DNA of 64,000 nucleotides from JABDQW01 sp942492025 (GTDB taxonomy: Bacteria > Pseudomonadota > Gammaproteobacteria > SZUA-229): contig CALODJ010000012.1 in assembly GCA_942492025.1 (NCBI GenBank), forward strand, positions 558,001-622,000, read 5' to 3'. A program made the position numbers and the translations under genes. The notes beneath the pieces were generated by a model, which was not told where the DNA came from, did no database searches, and was given only the letters and a program-made list of their open reading frames with translations. This document shows positions 45,776 to 55,064 of the stretch, piece by piece. How positions within the stretch are numbered: the first letter of the stretch is position 1; each line of letters begins with the position of its first letter.

Positions 45776-46294
45776 ATGAAAACTTTTGTTAGTAGTTTAC
45801 TGATCTTGCTTTTTTTTACTTCGGCCAACGTGATCGCGGCAAGTTCACCGAAAATAGGTTACGTCAGTGTTGAGAAGATCCTGAGCGAGGCGCCGCAGGT
45901 ACAGGCGGTCAACGATTCCATGGTTGAGCGCTTCGGTGGACGTAAAACAGAACTGCAGGAAATGGAAAAGGAAATTAACGACATGCAGGAGGATTACAAG
46001 CGCAATGAGCTGGTAATGACGGAAGACAAGCTCAACGAACTTAAAAACAACATCATTGGCAAAATTCAGGATTTCAAGCAGAAAGAAGCGCTTTTGCAGC
46101 AGGAAGTGGCTACGGTCAGGAACCAGGAACTCGCCACTTTGCAGCAATCCGTACGTAGCATCATCGAGGACATTGCCAAGGCAGACAAGTTCGATTTGAT
46201 TCTGACCAGTGAAGGCGTCGCCTATGCCAATCAAGATCTGGATATTTCCGAAAAAGTTCTCGATCGCATGAGAAAGGCCTACAAGAAAAAATAA
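45776..46294 (+). CDS. skp: Periplasmic chaperone Skp/OmpH
   Basis: 172 residues: signal peptide (cleavage near NVIAAS), then KIGYVSVEKILSEAPQVQ and a long coiled coil. The trimer holds unfolded outer-membrane proteins on their way to BamA. Located between bamA and lpxD as in E. coli. Confidence 0.95.
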   Translation: MKTFVSSLLILLFFTSANVIAASSPKIGYVSVEKILSEAPQVQAVNDSMVERFGGRKTELQEMEKEINDMQEDYKRNELVMTEDKLNELKNNIIGKIQDFKQKEALLQQEVATVRNQELATLQQSVRSIIEDIAKADKFDLILTSEGVAYANQDLDISEKVLDRMRKAYKKK

Positions 46295-46301
46295 GCGATA
46301 G

Positions 46302-47321
46302 ATGCCATTTACGCTTTTTGAGTTAGCCGATATAACCGGAGCCGGGTTGTCTGGTCGCGGTGAAACTGTAATTGACAGTGTAGCTGATATCACAAGCGGC
46401 AAAGCAGGCAGTATCGTTTTTGTTTCAAACACAAAATACAGCAAATATTTGCGCGACACAGATGCTAGCGCGATCATTGCAAGCGAGAAACTGTTGGCTG
46501 GCTGTCATAAGCCAGCCCTGGTTACTGAACAACCGCGCGTCGTATTTTCTAAAATTGCGCGGCTGCTGAATCCATTGCCTGAAATCCAGCCCTGGATTTC
46601 CCCACATGCCGTAATAGCGGACGATGCTGATATTGATGCTTCGGCCAGGGTAGAGGCCTGCGTGGTTATTCAAAGCGGTGTCTCCATAGGGGCCGGTACA
46701 TGGATATCGCCAGGATGCGTAATCGAGAGGAACGCCAGAATAGGGGTGAATACCCGGCTTTTTGCCAATGTCACTGTCGGTGAAAACTGTACAGTTGGTG
46801 ACCATTCGATTTTACACTCTGGCGCGGTTATCGGTGCAGATGGTTTTGGCTTCGTCTGGGATAAGGACGCCTACATAAAAGTGCCGCAGCTGGGCTTTGT
46901 GCAAATCGGCAATAATGTCGAGATTGGAGCCAACACAACCATCGATCGCGGGACGATTGGGAATACGATTATAGAAAACGGGGTAAAAATCGATAACCTG
47001 ATTCAGCTGGGTCACAATGTGCGTATCGGTGAGCACACGACTATCTCCGGTCAGTCTGGCCTTGCCGGTTCGGTAAAACTGGGTAAAAAATGTATCATCG
47101 GTGGCGGTGTGGCTATCAGTGATAACCTTGAAATCGCTGATAATGTCACGCTGGCTGGCAGGTCGAATGTGGCTAATTCAATCAAAGAGCCCGGGATTTA
47201 TGCATCTGTTATACCTGTCGTCGAAGCAGGAAAATGGCGCAGGATACTCACCAGAATAAGACAACTGGATGATTTGGCAAGGCGAATAAAAGCGCTTGAA
47301 TCAAAAAAAACATCAACATAA
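46302..47321 (+). CDS. lpxD: UDP-3-O-acylglucosamine N-acyltransferase
   Basis: 339 residues. N-terminal uridine-binding domain, then a left-handed beta helix made of hexapeptide repeats, with the catalytic His region NLIQLGHNVRIGEHT. It adds the second acyl chain in lipid A synthesis. Part of the bamA-skp-lpxD-fabZ-lpxA unit. Confidence 0.96.
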   Translation: MPFTLFELADITGAGLSGRGETVIDSVADITSGKAGSIVFVSNTKYSKYLRDTDASAIIASEKLLAGCHKPALVTEQPRVVFSKIARLLNPLPEIQPWISPHAVIADDADIDASARVEACVVIQSGVSIGAGTWISPGCVIERNARIGVNTRLFANVTVGENCTVGDHSILHSGAVIGADGFGFVWDKDAYIKVPQLGFVQIGNNVEIGANTTIDRGTIGNTIIENGVKIDNLIQLGHNVRIGEHTTISGQSGLAGSVKLGKKCIIGGGVAISDNLEIADNVTLAGRSNVANSIKEPGIYASVIPVVEAGKWRRILTRIRQLDDLARRIKALESKKTST

Positions 47322-47333
47322 TGGAGATGCGCT

Positions 47334-47780
47334 GTGAGTATGATGCTGGCAGAAGAAGTTAAAAATTTTTTACCCCATCGCTATCCCTTTCTGCTGGTTG
47401 ACCGGGTGCTTGAATGCACACCGGGTGATACGCTGACAGCGATAAAGAACGTATCCATCAATGAGCCATACTTTCTTGGGCACTTTCCTCAAAAAGCGAT
47501 CATGCCGGGTGTGCTTATCATCGAGGCATTGGCACAGGCCACCGGTATCCTGGGTTTCAGGACGATGAGCGAGACACCCAGAGATGATCTGCTCTATATG
47601 CTTGTTGGTGTTGACAATGTCCGTTTCAAGCGACAGGTCATTCCGGGTGATCAGCTGATCCTCAAAGCCAAACTGGAGAAACGATCCAGGATCATCTGGA
47701 AGTTTACCTGCGAAGCCAGCGTCGACGGTGAACTGGTGACTTCTGCCAGTATGTTATGTGCAGCAACCGAGAAGGAATAA
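47334..47780 (+). CDS. fabZ: 3-hydroxyacyl-ACP dehydratase FabZ
   Basis: 148 residues, hot-dog fold. HRYPFLLVDRVLE and GHFPQKAIMPGVLIIEALAQ contain the catalytic His and Glu. It dehydrates 3-hydroxyacyl-ACP, competing with LpxA and LpxD for acyl donors. GTG at 47334 has GGAG eight bases upstream; ATG at 47340 or 47343 is possible. Confidence 0.96.
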   Translation: MSMMLAEEVKNFLPHRYPFLLVDRVLECTPGDTLTAIKNVSINEPYFLGHFPQKAIMPGVLIIEALAQATGILGFRTMSETPRDDLLYMLVGVDNVRFKRQVIPGDQLILKAKLEKRSRIIWKFTCEASVDGELVTSASMLCAATEKE

Positions 47781-47784
47781 GCCT

Positions 47785-48555
47785 GTGATTCATGAGACCG
47801 CAATCATCGATGAATCGGCCGTGATCGCAAGTGATGCAGAAATTGGCCCCTACACTATCGTCGGAGCTGATGTACACATTGGTTCTGGCACCATCCTGGG
47901 GCCACACGTGGTCCTCAAGGGCCCGACGCAGATTGGCAGAGACAATCGGATATTCCAGTTTGCATCGATTGGTGAAGATCCGCAGGATCTGAAGTATCAA
48001 GGCGAGCGATCAAGACTGGTCATTGGTGATCGCAATACTGTTCGAGAAGCTGTAACCATACATCGCGGTACCGCTCAAGACAACAGTCTGACACAAATCG
48101 GCAATGACAACCTGTTTATGGCTTATGTGCATATTGCGCACGATTGTATTCTGGGTAACAACATCATTCTTGCCAACAACACCACACTCGCGGGTCATGT
48201 AATTGTTGAAGATTATGCGATTTTGGGAGGCTTTACCGCTGTTCACCAGTTTACCCGCCTGGGCGCACATTGCTTTACCGGTTTTGCCACCGCACTGGAT
48301 CGCGACGTATTGCCGTATTTCACCGTTGCTGGTAACCGAGCCAGGGCCCGAGGCATCAATAAGGAGGGTCTGGTCAGAAAAGGGTTCAAACCCGAGACCA
48401 TTCGTGCGCTGCAGGACACCTACAAAATTCTCGTGAAATCAAAAGGCACTTTAATAGAAAAACTCGAGCGCGTATCCGAGCTTGCAGCGATGCATAGCGA
48501 AGTCCAGCAGATCATCGATTTTCTGAACAAGAGCGAACGTGGCTGGGTTCGGTAA
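47785..48555 (+). CDS. lpxA: UDP-N-acetylglucosamine acyltransferase LpxA
   Basis: 256 residues from GTG 47785, with AAGGA nine bases before it. Beta-helix hexapeptide repeats and the catalytic His in YVHIAHDCILGNN; NNTTLAGHV and AGNRARARGIN fit normal LpxA. It starts lipid A synthesis by adding a 3-hydroxyacyl chain to UDP-GlcNAc. lpxB would normally follow, but the operon ends here. Confidence 0.95.
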   Translation: MIHETAIIDESAVIASDAEIGPYTIVGADVHIGSGTILGPHVVLKGPTQIGRDNRIFQFASIGEDPQDLKYQGERSRLVIGDRNTVREAVTIHRGTAQDNSLTQIGNDNLFMAYVHIAHDCILGNNIILANNTTLAGHVIVEDYAILGGFTAVHQFTRLGAHCFTGFATALDRDVLPYFTVAGNRARARGINKEGLVRKGFKPETIRALQDTYKILVKSKGTLIEKLERVSELAAMHSEVQQIIDFLNKSERGWVR

Positions 48556-48714
48556 GCGTCTGAGTGATGGGAATGCGAGTTATTCAACGAATGCGCAAGA
48601 TGCTGGCGGTTGCCGCCGCGCTGTCGCGACTCGCAATGACGAGTAAGCGGGACAGCAATGGGGTGAAATACTCTGCGCGCTTTACGTCTTTGCGCTGAAT
48701 AAACCTGTAAAATC

Positions 48715-49026
48715 TCAGACATCCGCCAGCTTCCACACGTCATACGCCGGTTCTTCGTAGGGATGGCTGCGCTTCAGGGCCGCAATTGCGTCCTCGATCC
48801 GGTCATCATCACAGACCATTTCTATCCTGAATTCGGCAACGGTTTCAATGTTGCCCTGCTCGCCGATATAGGGTGAGCTGCTTTCAAGGGGTCTGAACTG
48901 GCCCTGACCGAGTGTTTGCCAGCAGCAGCTGTCATAGGCACCAATTTTACCGGCGCCGGCGGTAAACAGGGCCTGCTTGACCTGTTCTGAGGCGGTTTCT
49001 GGCACGAATACACATATTTTATACAT
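48715..49026 (-). CDS. NIF3-insert-like (YqfO) small protein
   Basis: 103 residues from ATG 49026. KICVFVPETASEQVKQALFTAGAGKIGAY-like start and the final HPYEEPAYDVWKL are those of the dimetal-binding insert seen in NIF3 proteins and found as free small proteins, with a CutA/PII-like fold. Function unknown. It is divergent from the following plus-strand genes and convergent with lpxA. Confidence 0.8.
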   Translation of the reverse strand: MYKICVFVPETASEQVKQALFTAGAGKIGAYDSCCWQTLGQGQFRPLESSSPYIGEQGNIETVAEFRIEMVCDDDRIEDAIAALKRSHPYEEPAYDVWKLADV

Positions 49027-49097
49027 GGTTTGTTTTTTGGAAAATGCGTGCAATAGCGTACAATCTACACCTTTACAGCTGACAGGAAAATACCGAT

Positions 49098-49382
49098 ATG
49101 AGTGGTGGGATTCAACTATCCGGCGAACTGATTGCCGAGGTCAAGGAAGTCCTGGTGAAACATGACGCACAGGCAGAGAATGACCTGATGACGATGCAGT
49201 ATCTGTCGGCCATCATCGGCTATGTGCTCGCGCATCAGACGAATCCCGGCATGGACAAACGCGGCTTTCTCAATGATCTCGCGACATTCATGGATCAGGT
49301 TGTGAATCAGGTCGAAGCTGATCTGAAGCCACAGCAACCCTCGCAGCAGGCCTTTGGCATCTGGAAGCCGGGTGAAGGCTAA
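49098..49382 (+). CDS. Small conserved-looking protein, unknown function
   Basis: 94 residues, no signal peptide, mostly helical with an acidic start (SGELIAEVKEVLVKHDAQAE) and a mobile C-terminus rich in Gln and Pro. I do not recognise the family. It is preceded by ACAGGAAAATACCG with a fair Shine-Dalgarno and lies ten bases before tpm, so they are probably co-transcribed. Confidence 0.65.
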   Translation: MSGGIQLSGELIAEVKEVLVKHDAQAENDLMTMQYLSAIIGYVLAHQTNPGMDKRGFLNDLATFMDQVVNQVEADLKPQQPSQQAFGIWKPGEG

Positions 49383-49391
49383 CAATGATCT

Positions 49392-50060
49392 ATGAATCCT
49401 GATTTCTGGCGCGAGCGCTGGAGCAGGGGTGAAACCCGATTCCATGAACAACACGTCAATCCCTTCCTCGGCTACTACTACGGAGAGGTCGGCCCGCCTG
49501 TTGACAAACGCTCGGCACTCAGGGTATTCGTACCCTTGTGCGGCAAATCGTGTGATCTCAGCTGGCTCGCAGAGAACGGCTATGATGTGGTTGGCGTCGA
49601 GTGCAGTCAACTTGCGGTTGAGAGTTTTTTCAGCGAGCAGCGCATCGAGTTCAATAAAGAAAGCCTGGGCAGCCACATCAGTTACAAAGCCAAAAAGCTT
49701 GAAATCTTGCTGGGCGATTTTTTCGAACTCCAGGTCGAGCACATTGGGAGCATCACCGATATCTACGACCGCGCATCACTGATAGCACTGCCGCAGGCTA
49801 TGCGCAGGGAATATGTTGGCAAGATCACGCAATTTCAATCGCCGGGAACGCGCACACTGCTGATTACACTGTCATACCCGCAGTCCGAAATGGCGGGTCC
49901 GCCCTTTTCGGTCAACGATGAAGAAGTCAGCCAACTGTATGGTGATAAATTTACAATCGAAAAACTTGCGGCCAAAAACATCATCGGGGATGAACCAAGA
50001 TTCAGAGACCGCGGTCTGAGTGCATTAACCGAGACAGCCTACAAACTTACAAGAAACTGA
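49392..50060 (+). CDS. tpm: Thiopurine S-methyltransferase
   Basis: 222 residues. The family start FWRERWSRGETRFHEQHVNP and the SAM-binding FVPLCGKSCDLSWLAENGYDV are typical. Bacterial members methylate selenium, tellurium or thiopurine compounds. Its stop lies four bases before the M16 peptidase start. Confidence 0.95.
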   Translation: MNPDFWRERWSRGETRFHEQHVNPFLGYYYGEVGPPVDKRSALRVFVPLCGKSCDLSWLAENGYDVVGVECSQLAVESFFSEQRIEFNKESLGSHISYKAKKLEILLGDFFELQVEHIGSITDIYDRASLIALPQAMRREYVGKITQFQSPGTRTLLITLSYPQSEMAGPPFSVNDEEVSQLYGDKFTIEKLAAKNIIGDEPRFRDRGLSALTETAYKLTRN

Positions 50061-50064
50061 ACAT

Positions 50065-53022
50065 ATGACAATACACGCTGCAGAATCAACGAATACGCTG
50101 AAAGGGCATGCCCATCCGGCCTTCGCCTGGGTAAGGTCCGAGCATATCGAATCACTCAATGTGACCGTCGAGGAGTATCGGCACATCAAGACAGGCGCCT
50201 TGCATTATCACGTTGACGCCGATAATAACGAAAATGTTTTTCTGGTCGCGTTCCGTACCGTGCCGACGGACTCGACTGGTGTCGCCCATATACTGGAACA
50301 CACCGCCCTGTGCGGCAGTAAAAAGTATCCTGTGCGTGATCCGTTCTTTATGATGATCAGGCGATCACTCAACACGTTCATGAATGCATTCACCAGCAGC
50401 GACTGGACCGCCTACCCATTTGCCAGCCAGAACACAAAAGATTTTAATAATCTGCTGGATGTCTATCTGGATGCGGCCTTTTTCTCCCGCCTGGATGAAC
50501 TCGATTTTTTGCAGGAAGGACACCGGGTTGAATTCAGTGATGCGGATGATCCACAAAGCGATCTGGTTTTCAAGGGCGTTGTTTTCAATGAAATGAAAGG
50601 CGCGATGAGCTCTCCTGTCAGTGTTTTATGGCAGACCCTGAGTGAACGTCTGTATCCGACAACCACCTATCATTTCAACAGTGGGGGCGAGCCGAGCCAT
50701 ATACCTGACCTGACATACCAGCAGCTCAAGGAATTTTATCGAACGCATTATCACCCTAGCAACGCGGTGTTCATGACCTTTGGCGATATCCCGGCAGCCG
50801 ATCACCAGAAACAATTCGAGGAAAAAGCGCTGTGCCATTTCGACAAGCTCGACGTGGATATACGCGTCAATGATGAACAGCGCTTTGACAAGCCGGTTAT
50901 TGTGGAAGATGTGTACGCCTTCGACGCAGTTGAAGGCATCACCGAAGAACACAAAACCCATCACGTGATTGGCTGGATGCTGGGCCACAGCACGTCACTG
51001 GATGAGGTGATGAAATCCAATCTGCTATCGCATGTGCTACTGGAGAACAGTTCATCACCGTTACGCAAGGCGCTGGAGACGACCAAGCTGGGTACAGCAC
51101 CGTCTCCCCTGTGTGGTCTGGAGGATTCGAACTATGAAATGTGCTTTATGTGCGGCATTGAGGGTAGTGACCCCGAGCATGCGCAGGCATTTGAGGAACT
51201 TGTCATCGGCGTCCTGGAAGATGTTGCCAGCAATGGTGTTCCCCGGGAGCATGTCGAGGCTGTGCTGCACCAACTGGAGTTGAGCCAACGCGAAATCGGG
51301 GGCGATGGTTACCCGTATGGTCTGCAGCTCATCCTCAGTGGGTTGTCTGCGGCCATCCACCGCAGCGACCCTGTGCAACTGTTGAATCTGGACCCTGTGA
51401 TCGAGTCCTTGCGTGACAAGATCCATGATGATAATTATATAAAGAACCTGGTGCAGGAATTGCTGCTCGATAATCCGCATCGAGTTCGCCTGACGATGAA
51501 ACCCGATATGGAACTGAGTCAGCGCAAGGAAACCGCAGAGCGCGAGCGTCTTAACAGCATGAAAGCTGCGATGACCGCTGAGGATAAAACCCGTGTCATA
51601 CAGCGTGCAGCTGAACTGGCACAACGACAGCTGCAAGTGGACAATCCGGAGGTGCTACCCAAGGTGGGGCTTGAAGATGTGCCCGCTGAAATGAAAATAC
51701 CGGTAGCCACGCCAGGAATTATTTCCGCAGCTGAGTCCTCCTTGTATGCGATGGGCACGAACGGAATCGTCTATCAGGAATTGGTGCTCGATCTTCCCGC
51801 GCTCGAACCTGACCAACTCGACCTGTTGCCGTATTACTCGACCTGTCTGACCGAGCTGGGTGTCGGAGAGCGGGATTATCTTCAGGTGCAGGCCTGGCAA
51901 TCGAGTATCAGTGGTGGTGTGAATGCACATACAAGCATACGCGGTTCTAGTGAAGATGTGCAGCACACGCGTGGCTATTACGTATTTGACGGCAAGGCGC
52001 TCGAACGCAACAATGAAAACCTGGCAGCGCTGATGCTGGCGACGTTTCAGTCGGTTCGTTTTGATGAGCATGACCGTATTCGCGAAATCATTTCGCAAAG
52101 ACGCGCGCGTCGTGAGCAAAGTGTCACTGGCAGCGGCCACGGCCTGGCGATGACCGCAGCTTCAAGCGGTATGAGTCCAGTGGCCTCGCTGGGACACCGA
52201 TTCAATGGGCTCGAAGGCATTCGTATTCTCAAAGCGCTTGATGACGCCAATAAAAGTGGTGCCGTGGCTGATCTCGCTGAGTCATTTAGTAACATCCACC
52301 AGCAACTGGTCGACGCACCCAGGCAGTTTATGATTATCGGAGAAGAGGAGAGACTCGATGATCTGGTGAACGGCTTTGAAAAAATCTGGCCCAGTGAAAT
52401 ATCGAGCGCAGGCTTCGAGCCGTTCAAGCTCAGCAGCGTAGATGAGACCATCAGGCAAATGTGGATTACCAACACTCAGGTCAACTTCTGTGCACGCGCT
52501 TACAAGACAGTGGCAATGGACCATGCTGATGCAGCGCCATTGTCTGTGCTCGGCGGTTATCTCAGAAATGGTTTCCTGCACACGGCTATCCGCGAGAAAG
52601 GTGGTGCTTATGGCGGTGGTGCAGGGCATGACACCAACATCGCAGCATTCCGTTTTTTCTCCTACCGAGATCCAAGACTGATCGAGACACTGGATGACTT
52701 TGATCGCGCAATTGACTGGATGCTGACAGGCAAACACGAATGGAGAATGGTCGAGGAAGCGATCCTCGGTGTTGTCAGCAACATAGACAAGCCGGGCTCG
52801 CCAGCGGGGGAGGCCAGGCAGGCCTTTCACAACCAGCTGCACGGACGTACACGTGAAAAACTGCAGGCCTTCAGGCAGAACGTTCTTGAAGTCACACTGG
52901 ATGATCTGAAGCGCGTGACAGAGGCTTATTTGCACCCAGACAGTGCGAGCACTGCGGTTATCAGTAATGCAGCCACATTGGAACAAACAGGTAATCACGG
53001 CTTGGATGTGATCAACCTCTAG
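50065..53022 (+). CDS. M16C zinc metallopeptidase (presequence-protease type)
   Basis: 985 residues. The inverted zinc motif HILEH is at residues 75-79, with a downstream Glu in NEMKGAMSSP; the C-terminal half has the companion domain with REKGGAYGGGAG. Bacterial members of this PreP/falcilysin branch degrade peptides in an enclosed chamber. No signal peptide, so probably cytosolic. The TAG stop at 53020-53022 is the CTAG of a family A element, so the element begins right at the stop. Confidence 0.92.
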   Translation: MTIHAAESTNTLKGHAHPAFAWVRSEHIESLNVTVEEYRHIKTGALHYHVDADNNENVFLVAFRTVPTDSTGVAHILEHTALCGSKKYPVRDPFFMMIRRSLNTFMNAFTSSDWTAYPFASQNTKDFNNLLDVYLDAAFFSRLDELDFLQEGHRVEFSDADDPQSDLVFKGVVFNEMKGAMSSPVSVLWQTLSERLYPTTTYHFNSGGEPSHIPDLTYQQLKEFYRTHYHPSNAVFMTFGDIPAADHQKQFEEKALCHFDKLDVDIRVNDEQRFDKPVIVEDVYAFDAVEGITEEHKTHHVIGWMLGHSTSLDEVMKSNLLSHVLLENSSSPLRKALETTKLGTAPSPLCGLEDSNYEMCFMCGIEGSDPEHAQAFEELVIGVLEDVASNGVPREHVEAVLHQLELSQREIGGDGYPYGLQLILSGLSAAIHRSDPVQLLNLDPVIESLRDKIHDDNYIKNLVQELLLDNPHRVRLTMKPDMELSQRKETAERERLNSMKAAMTAEDKTRVIQRAAELAQRQLQVDNPEVLPKVGLEDVPAEMKIPVATPGIISAAESSLYAMGTNGIVYQELVLDLPALEPDQLDLLPYYSTCLTELGVGERDYLQVQAWQSSISGGVNAHTSIRGSSEDVQHTRGYYVFDGKALERNNENLAALMLATFQSVRFDEHDRIREIISQRRARREQSVTGSGHGLAMTAASSGMSPVASLGHRFNGLEGIRILKALDDANKSGAVADLAESFSNIHQQLVDAPRQFMIIGEEERLDDLVNGFEKIWPSEISSAGFEPFKLSSVDETIRQMWITNTQVNFCARAYKTVAMDHADAAPLSVLGGYLRNGFLHTAIREKGGAYGGGAGHDTNIAAFRFFSYRDPRLIETLDDFDRAIDWMLTGKHEWRMVEEAILGVVSNIDKPGSPAGEARQAFHNQLHGRTREKLQAFRQNVLEVTLDDLKRVTEAYLHPDSASTAVISNAATLEQTGNHGLDVINL

Positions 53023-53266
53023 CCCGTATTTCTCACCAGGCGGCGTTGAACACTGATAAGGCACTAATCCATATAAGAGTATCCAGATGATCAAAAATAC
53101 AGTGTGTCATTCAAATATGCCTATCACGGTTCAGGCTGGTCTTCGTGTCCGCAAGCTTGCTCTTCACTCAAACCGTAGCTATTGCAGCGCTTTTCGCTCC
53201 AGCGCGGCGCTTACGTACACGAATCCTGCGCCTGCTGCCGTGATCCTGGTGAGAAATGCGGGCCAG
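53019..53266. mobile_element. Family A2 MITE-like element
   Basis: Left end CTAG plus CCCGTATTTCTCACCAG and right end CTGGTGAGAAATGCGGG plus CCAG. The interior is a close match to the element at 28039-28353 without the palindrome (for example AATACAGTGTGT and GCGCTTACG blocks). 248 bases, non-coding. The right flank CCAG is one base from CTAG, so the target copy has changed or the ends are from different events. Confidence 0.8.
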
Positions 53267-53281
53267 CGATTGTAAGCTGCT

Positions 53282-53578
53282 TTGGAAGAGTCGATCCACG
53301 TTTTGCTGCTCGTCATCGATTGTTACATTCCACAGGCACAGTCGCTAAAACAGAAACGCTCAGTGGTAAAGAGTCTGGTCGATCGCCTACGCGCCCGATT
53401 CAACGCCTCCGTGGCAGAAACCGGCTATTTGAATGAATGGCAGCGTGCTGTAATTGCTGTCAGCCTGGTGAGCAACAATAAACGCTACCTTCAACAGCAA
53501 AACGAGCTGATTCAGCAGCTGGTGATGGCGTCGAGCGGTAGCATTACCGTATCCGGCATCCAGCAGCACTGGCTTTGA
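53282..53578 (+). CDS. DUF503 (YlxP-like) protein
   Basis: 98 residues with a TTG at 53282 as the only near start; it begins HVLLLVIDCYIPQAQSLKQK, the DUF503 signature (IP..SLK.KR). Function unknown; YlxP is an RbfA-like ribosome-linked factor in Bacillus. It lies between two family A elements, and no Shine-Dalgarno or ATG is seen, so the native start region may have been displaced. Not in the nusA-infB-rbfA region where such genes often lie. Confidence 0.75.
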   Translation: MEESIHVLLLVIDCYIPQAQSLKQKRSVVKSLVDRLRARFNASVAETGYLNEWQRAVIAVSLVSNNKRYLQQQNELIQQLVMASSGSITVSGIQQHWL

Positions 53579-53595
53579 ATACAGGCGACAAGAGA

Positions 53596-53788
53596 CCAGC
53601 CCGCATTTCTCACCAGTGGGCGAGAGGATTAGGCAGAGAGTTGTCTGTGCATTGCGTATTTCGTTGATGGAATAAAGCGTAGAAATCGTAGGGTGCGCCG
53701 TGCGCACCAAAGTCCGTAGAACAAGCGTGACAGTTGCTACGAGGTGCGCACGGCGCACCCTACCGCACTGGTGAGAAATGCGGGCTAG
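53596..53788. mobile_element. Family A MITE-like element with palindrome P
   Basis: CCAG plus CCCGCATTTCTCACCAG at the left; CTGGTGAGAAATGCGGG plus CTAG at the right, 193 bases in all. Palindrome P copy 6 (53688-53763) lies within. Interior TATTTCGTTGATGGAATAAA matches the copies at 62423 and 63503. Gap 53579-53982 contains this element and a promoter, no gene. Confidence 0.85.
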
Positions 53789-53912
53789 CGGTAGTCATAT
53801 AACCAGAACGAGATGTAGTGTAATACAGTGATGCTGTGTAAAACTGGGCTTGCATTTATAGCCAGCTATCGGTTAATACCGGGATGCGGTCTGATCGAAC
53901 AGGCGGTGATGG

Positions 53913-53942
53913 TTGTTTTCCGCCTCTATAATGCGGCTTTCT
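53913..53942 (+). promoter_or_regulatory. Candidate sigma-70 promoter for the AmrS-like gene
   Basis: TTGTTT at 53913-53918 and a perfect TATAAT at 53937-53942 are 18 bases apart, about 40 bases before the ATG at 53983. Confidence 0.5.
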
Positions 53943-53982
53943 ACGCAAATGAACGCAACGGGTAATGACTTAAAAGGCAGCC

Positions 53983-55050
53983 ATGAATAACGATTTACAG
54001 AATTACCAGCTGGTCGAGACCCGGCTGCAGGAAAAAATGGACAACGGTACCACACGCTGCAACCTGTGCCTGTGGCGCTGCAAGATTGGCCATGGTCAGC
54101 GTGGATTCTGCCAGGCCCATGTCAACCGCAATGGTACCCTGTATAACCTTTCCTACGGCATTCTCTCCTCGATAGACATAGACCCGATTGAAGGCAAGCC
54201 GGTCAGACACTTTCGCCCGGGTACCCGGGTCATGTCAGTCGGCAGCTACGGCTGCAGTTTTCGCTGTGGTGGCTGCCATAATCTTGAGATTTCATGGGGC
54301 GTACGTGCACTGGATGAACTGGCCCGTGGTGAATCCACGGAAGTCTGGGTCACCCCTGAAAGCCTGATCGAGAGCGCGCAGCGAGCCGGTGTGCAGGGAA
54401 TAGCCTTCACCTATTCCGAGCCGGCGGTCTGGCTGGAATATGTCATCGATGTCTGTGAACTGGCACACCAGGCTGGCCTGTACACCGTGTACGTCTCCAA
54501 CAGTTTTGTCACCGATGAGGCATTGCAGCTGGTGGCGCCGCATCTGGATGTTATGTGCTCGGATATCAAAAGCATGCGCGATGACTTCTACAGGGAAATC
54601 TGCCGTCCTGCCACGGTGGATCAGGTGTTGCATGCCATAAAGACGGCACACGATCTGGGTGTTCACGTCGAGACGAGAACCAACATCATTCCTGGCAAGA
54701 ACGATAACCCGGCAGAGCACTTCGCGATAGCCAGCTGGGTGCATGATAATCTTGGCGCTGACAGCCCGTGGCATATCACCCGGTTTTTTCCGGCGTACCA
54801 GTTGATGGATATTCCACCCACGCCTGATGAAGCCCTGTTCGCAGCCGCTGAACAGGGCAGGCGTGCCGGCCTCGAGCATGTTTACGTGTATAATGACAAG
54901 GGTTGCGACTGTGCCAAGGAAAACCGCCCGGTCGAGTTTTATCTGAACGCCCAGGCGGAAAATGTGCACCAGGTGAAGAAATGCTCGGCCAGCTGCTGTG
55001 GCGATGAAGGCATCTTATTGAAGAAATACGAAGAGAAATCCAATCTGTAG
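53983..55050 (+). CDS. amrS: AmmeMemoRadiSam-system radical SAM protein (AmrS-like)
   Basis: 355 residues. The radical SAM cluster C-x3-C-x2-C is CSFRCGGC (Cys 91, 95, 98). An N-terminal cysteine set CNLCLWRC...GFC resembles PFL-activase relatives, and the C-terminal CDCAKE and CSASCCG add more. AmrS enzymes are typically encoded with MEMO and AMMECR1 genes; neither is seen in this window. Substrate unknown. yggX follows after 14 bases. Confidence 0.85.
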   Translation: MNNDLQNYQLVETRLQEKMDNGTTRCNLCLWRCKIGHGQRGFCQAHVNRNGTLYNLSYGILSSIDIDPIEGKPVRHFRPGTRVMSVGSYGCSFRCGGCHNLEISWGVRALDELARGESTEVWVTPESLIESAQRAGVQGIAFTYSEPAVWLEYVIDVCELAHQAGLYTVYVSNSFVTDEALQLVAPHLDVMCSDIKSMRDDFYREICRPATVDQVLHAIKTAHDLGVHVETRTNIIPGKNDNPAEHFAIASWVHDNLGADSPWHITRFFPAYQLMDIPPTPDEALFAAAEQGRRAGLEHVYVYNDKGCDCAKENRPVEFYLNAQAENVHQVKKCSASCCGDEGILLKKYEEKSNL

Positions 55051-55064
55051 ACGTTGAGGTTGTC

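Noticed and set aside
52282..53094. A 270-codon minus-strand open frame opposite the M16 peptidase
   Set aside because: It has no motif and its far end lies in a family A2 element; a shadow of the peptidase gene.
53019..53788. CRISPR-like array
   Set aside because: The repeats are inverted and few, without regular spacers, and there are no cas genes.
54292..54969. A 225-codon minus-strand open frame opposite the AmrS-like gene
   Set aside because: No recognisable motif; antisense to a gene with a clear radical SAM cluster.
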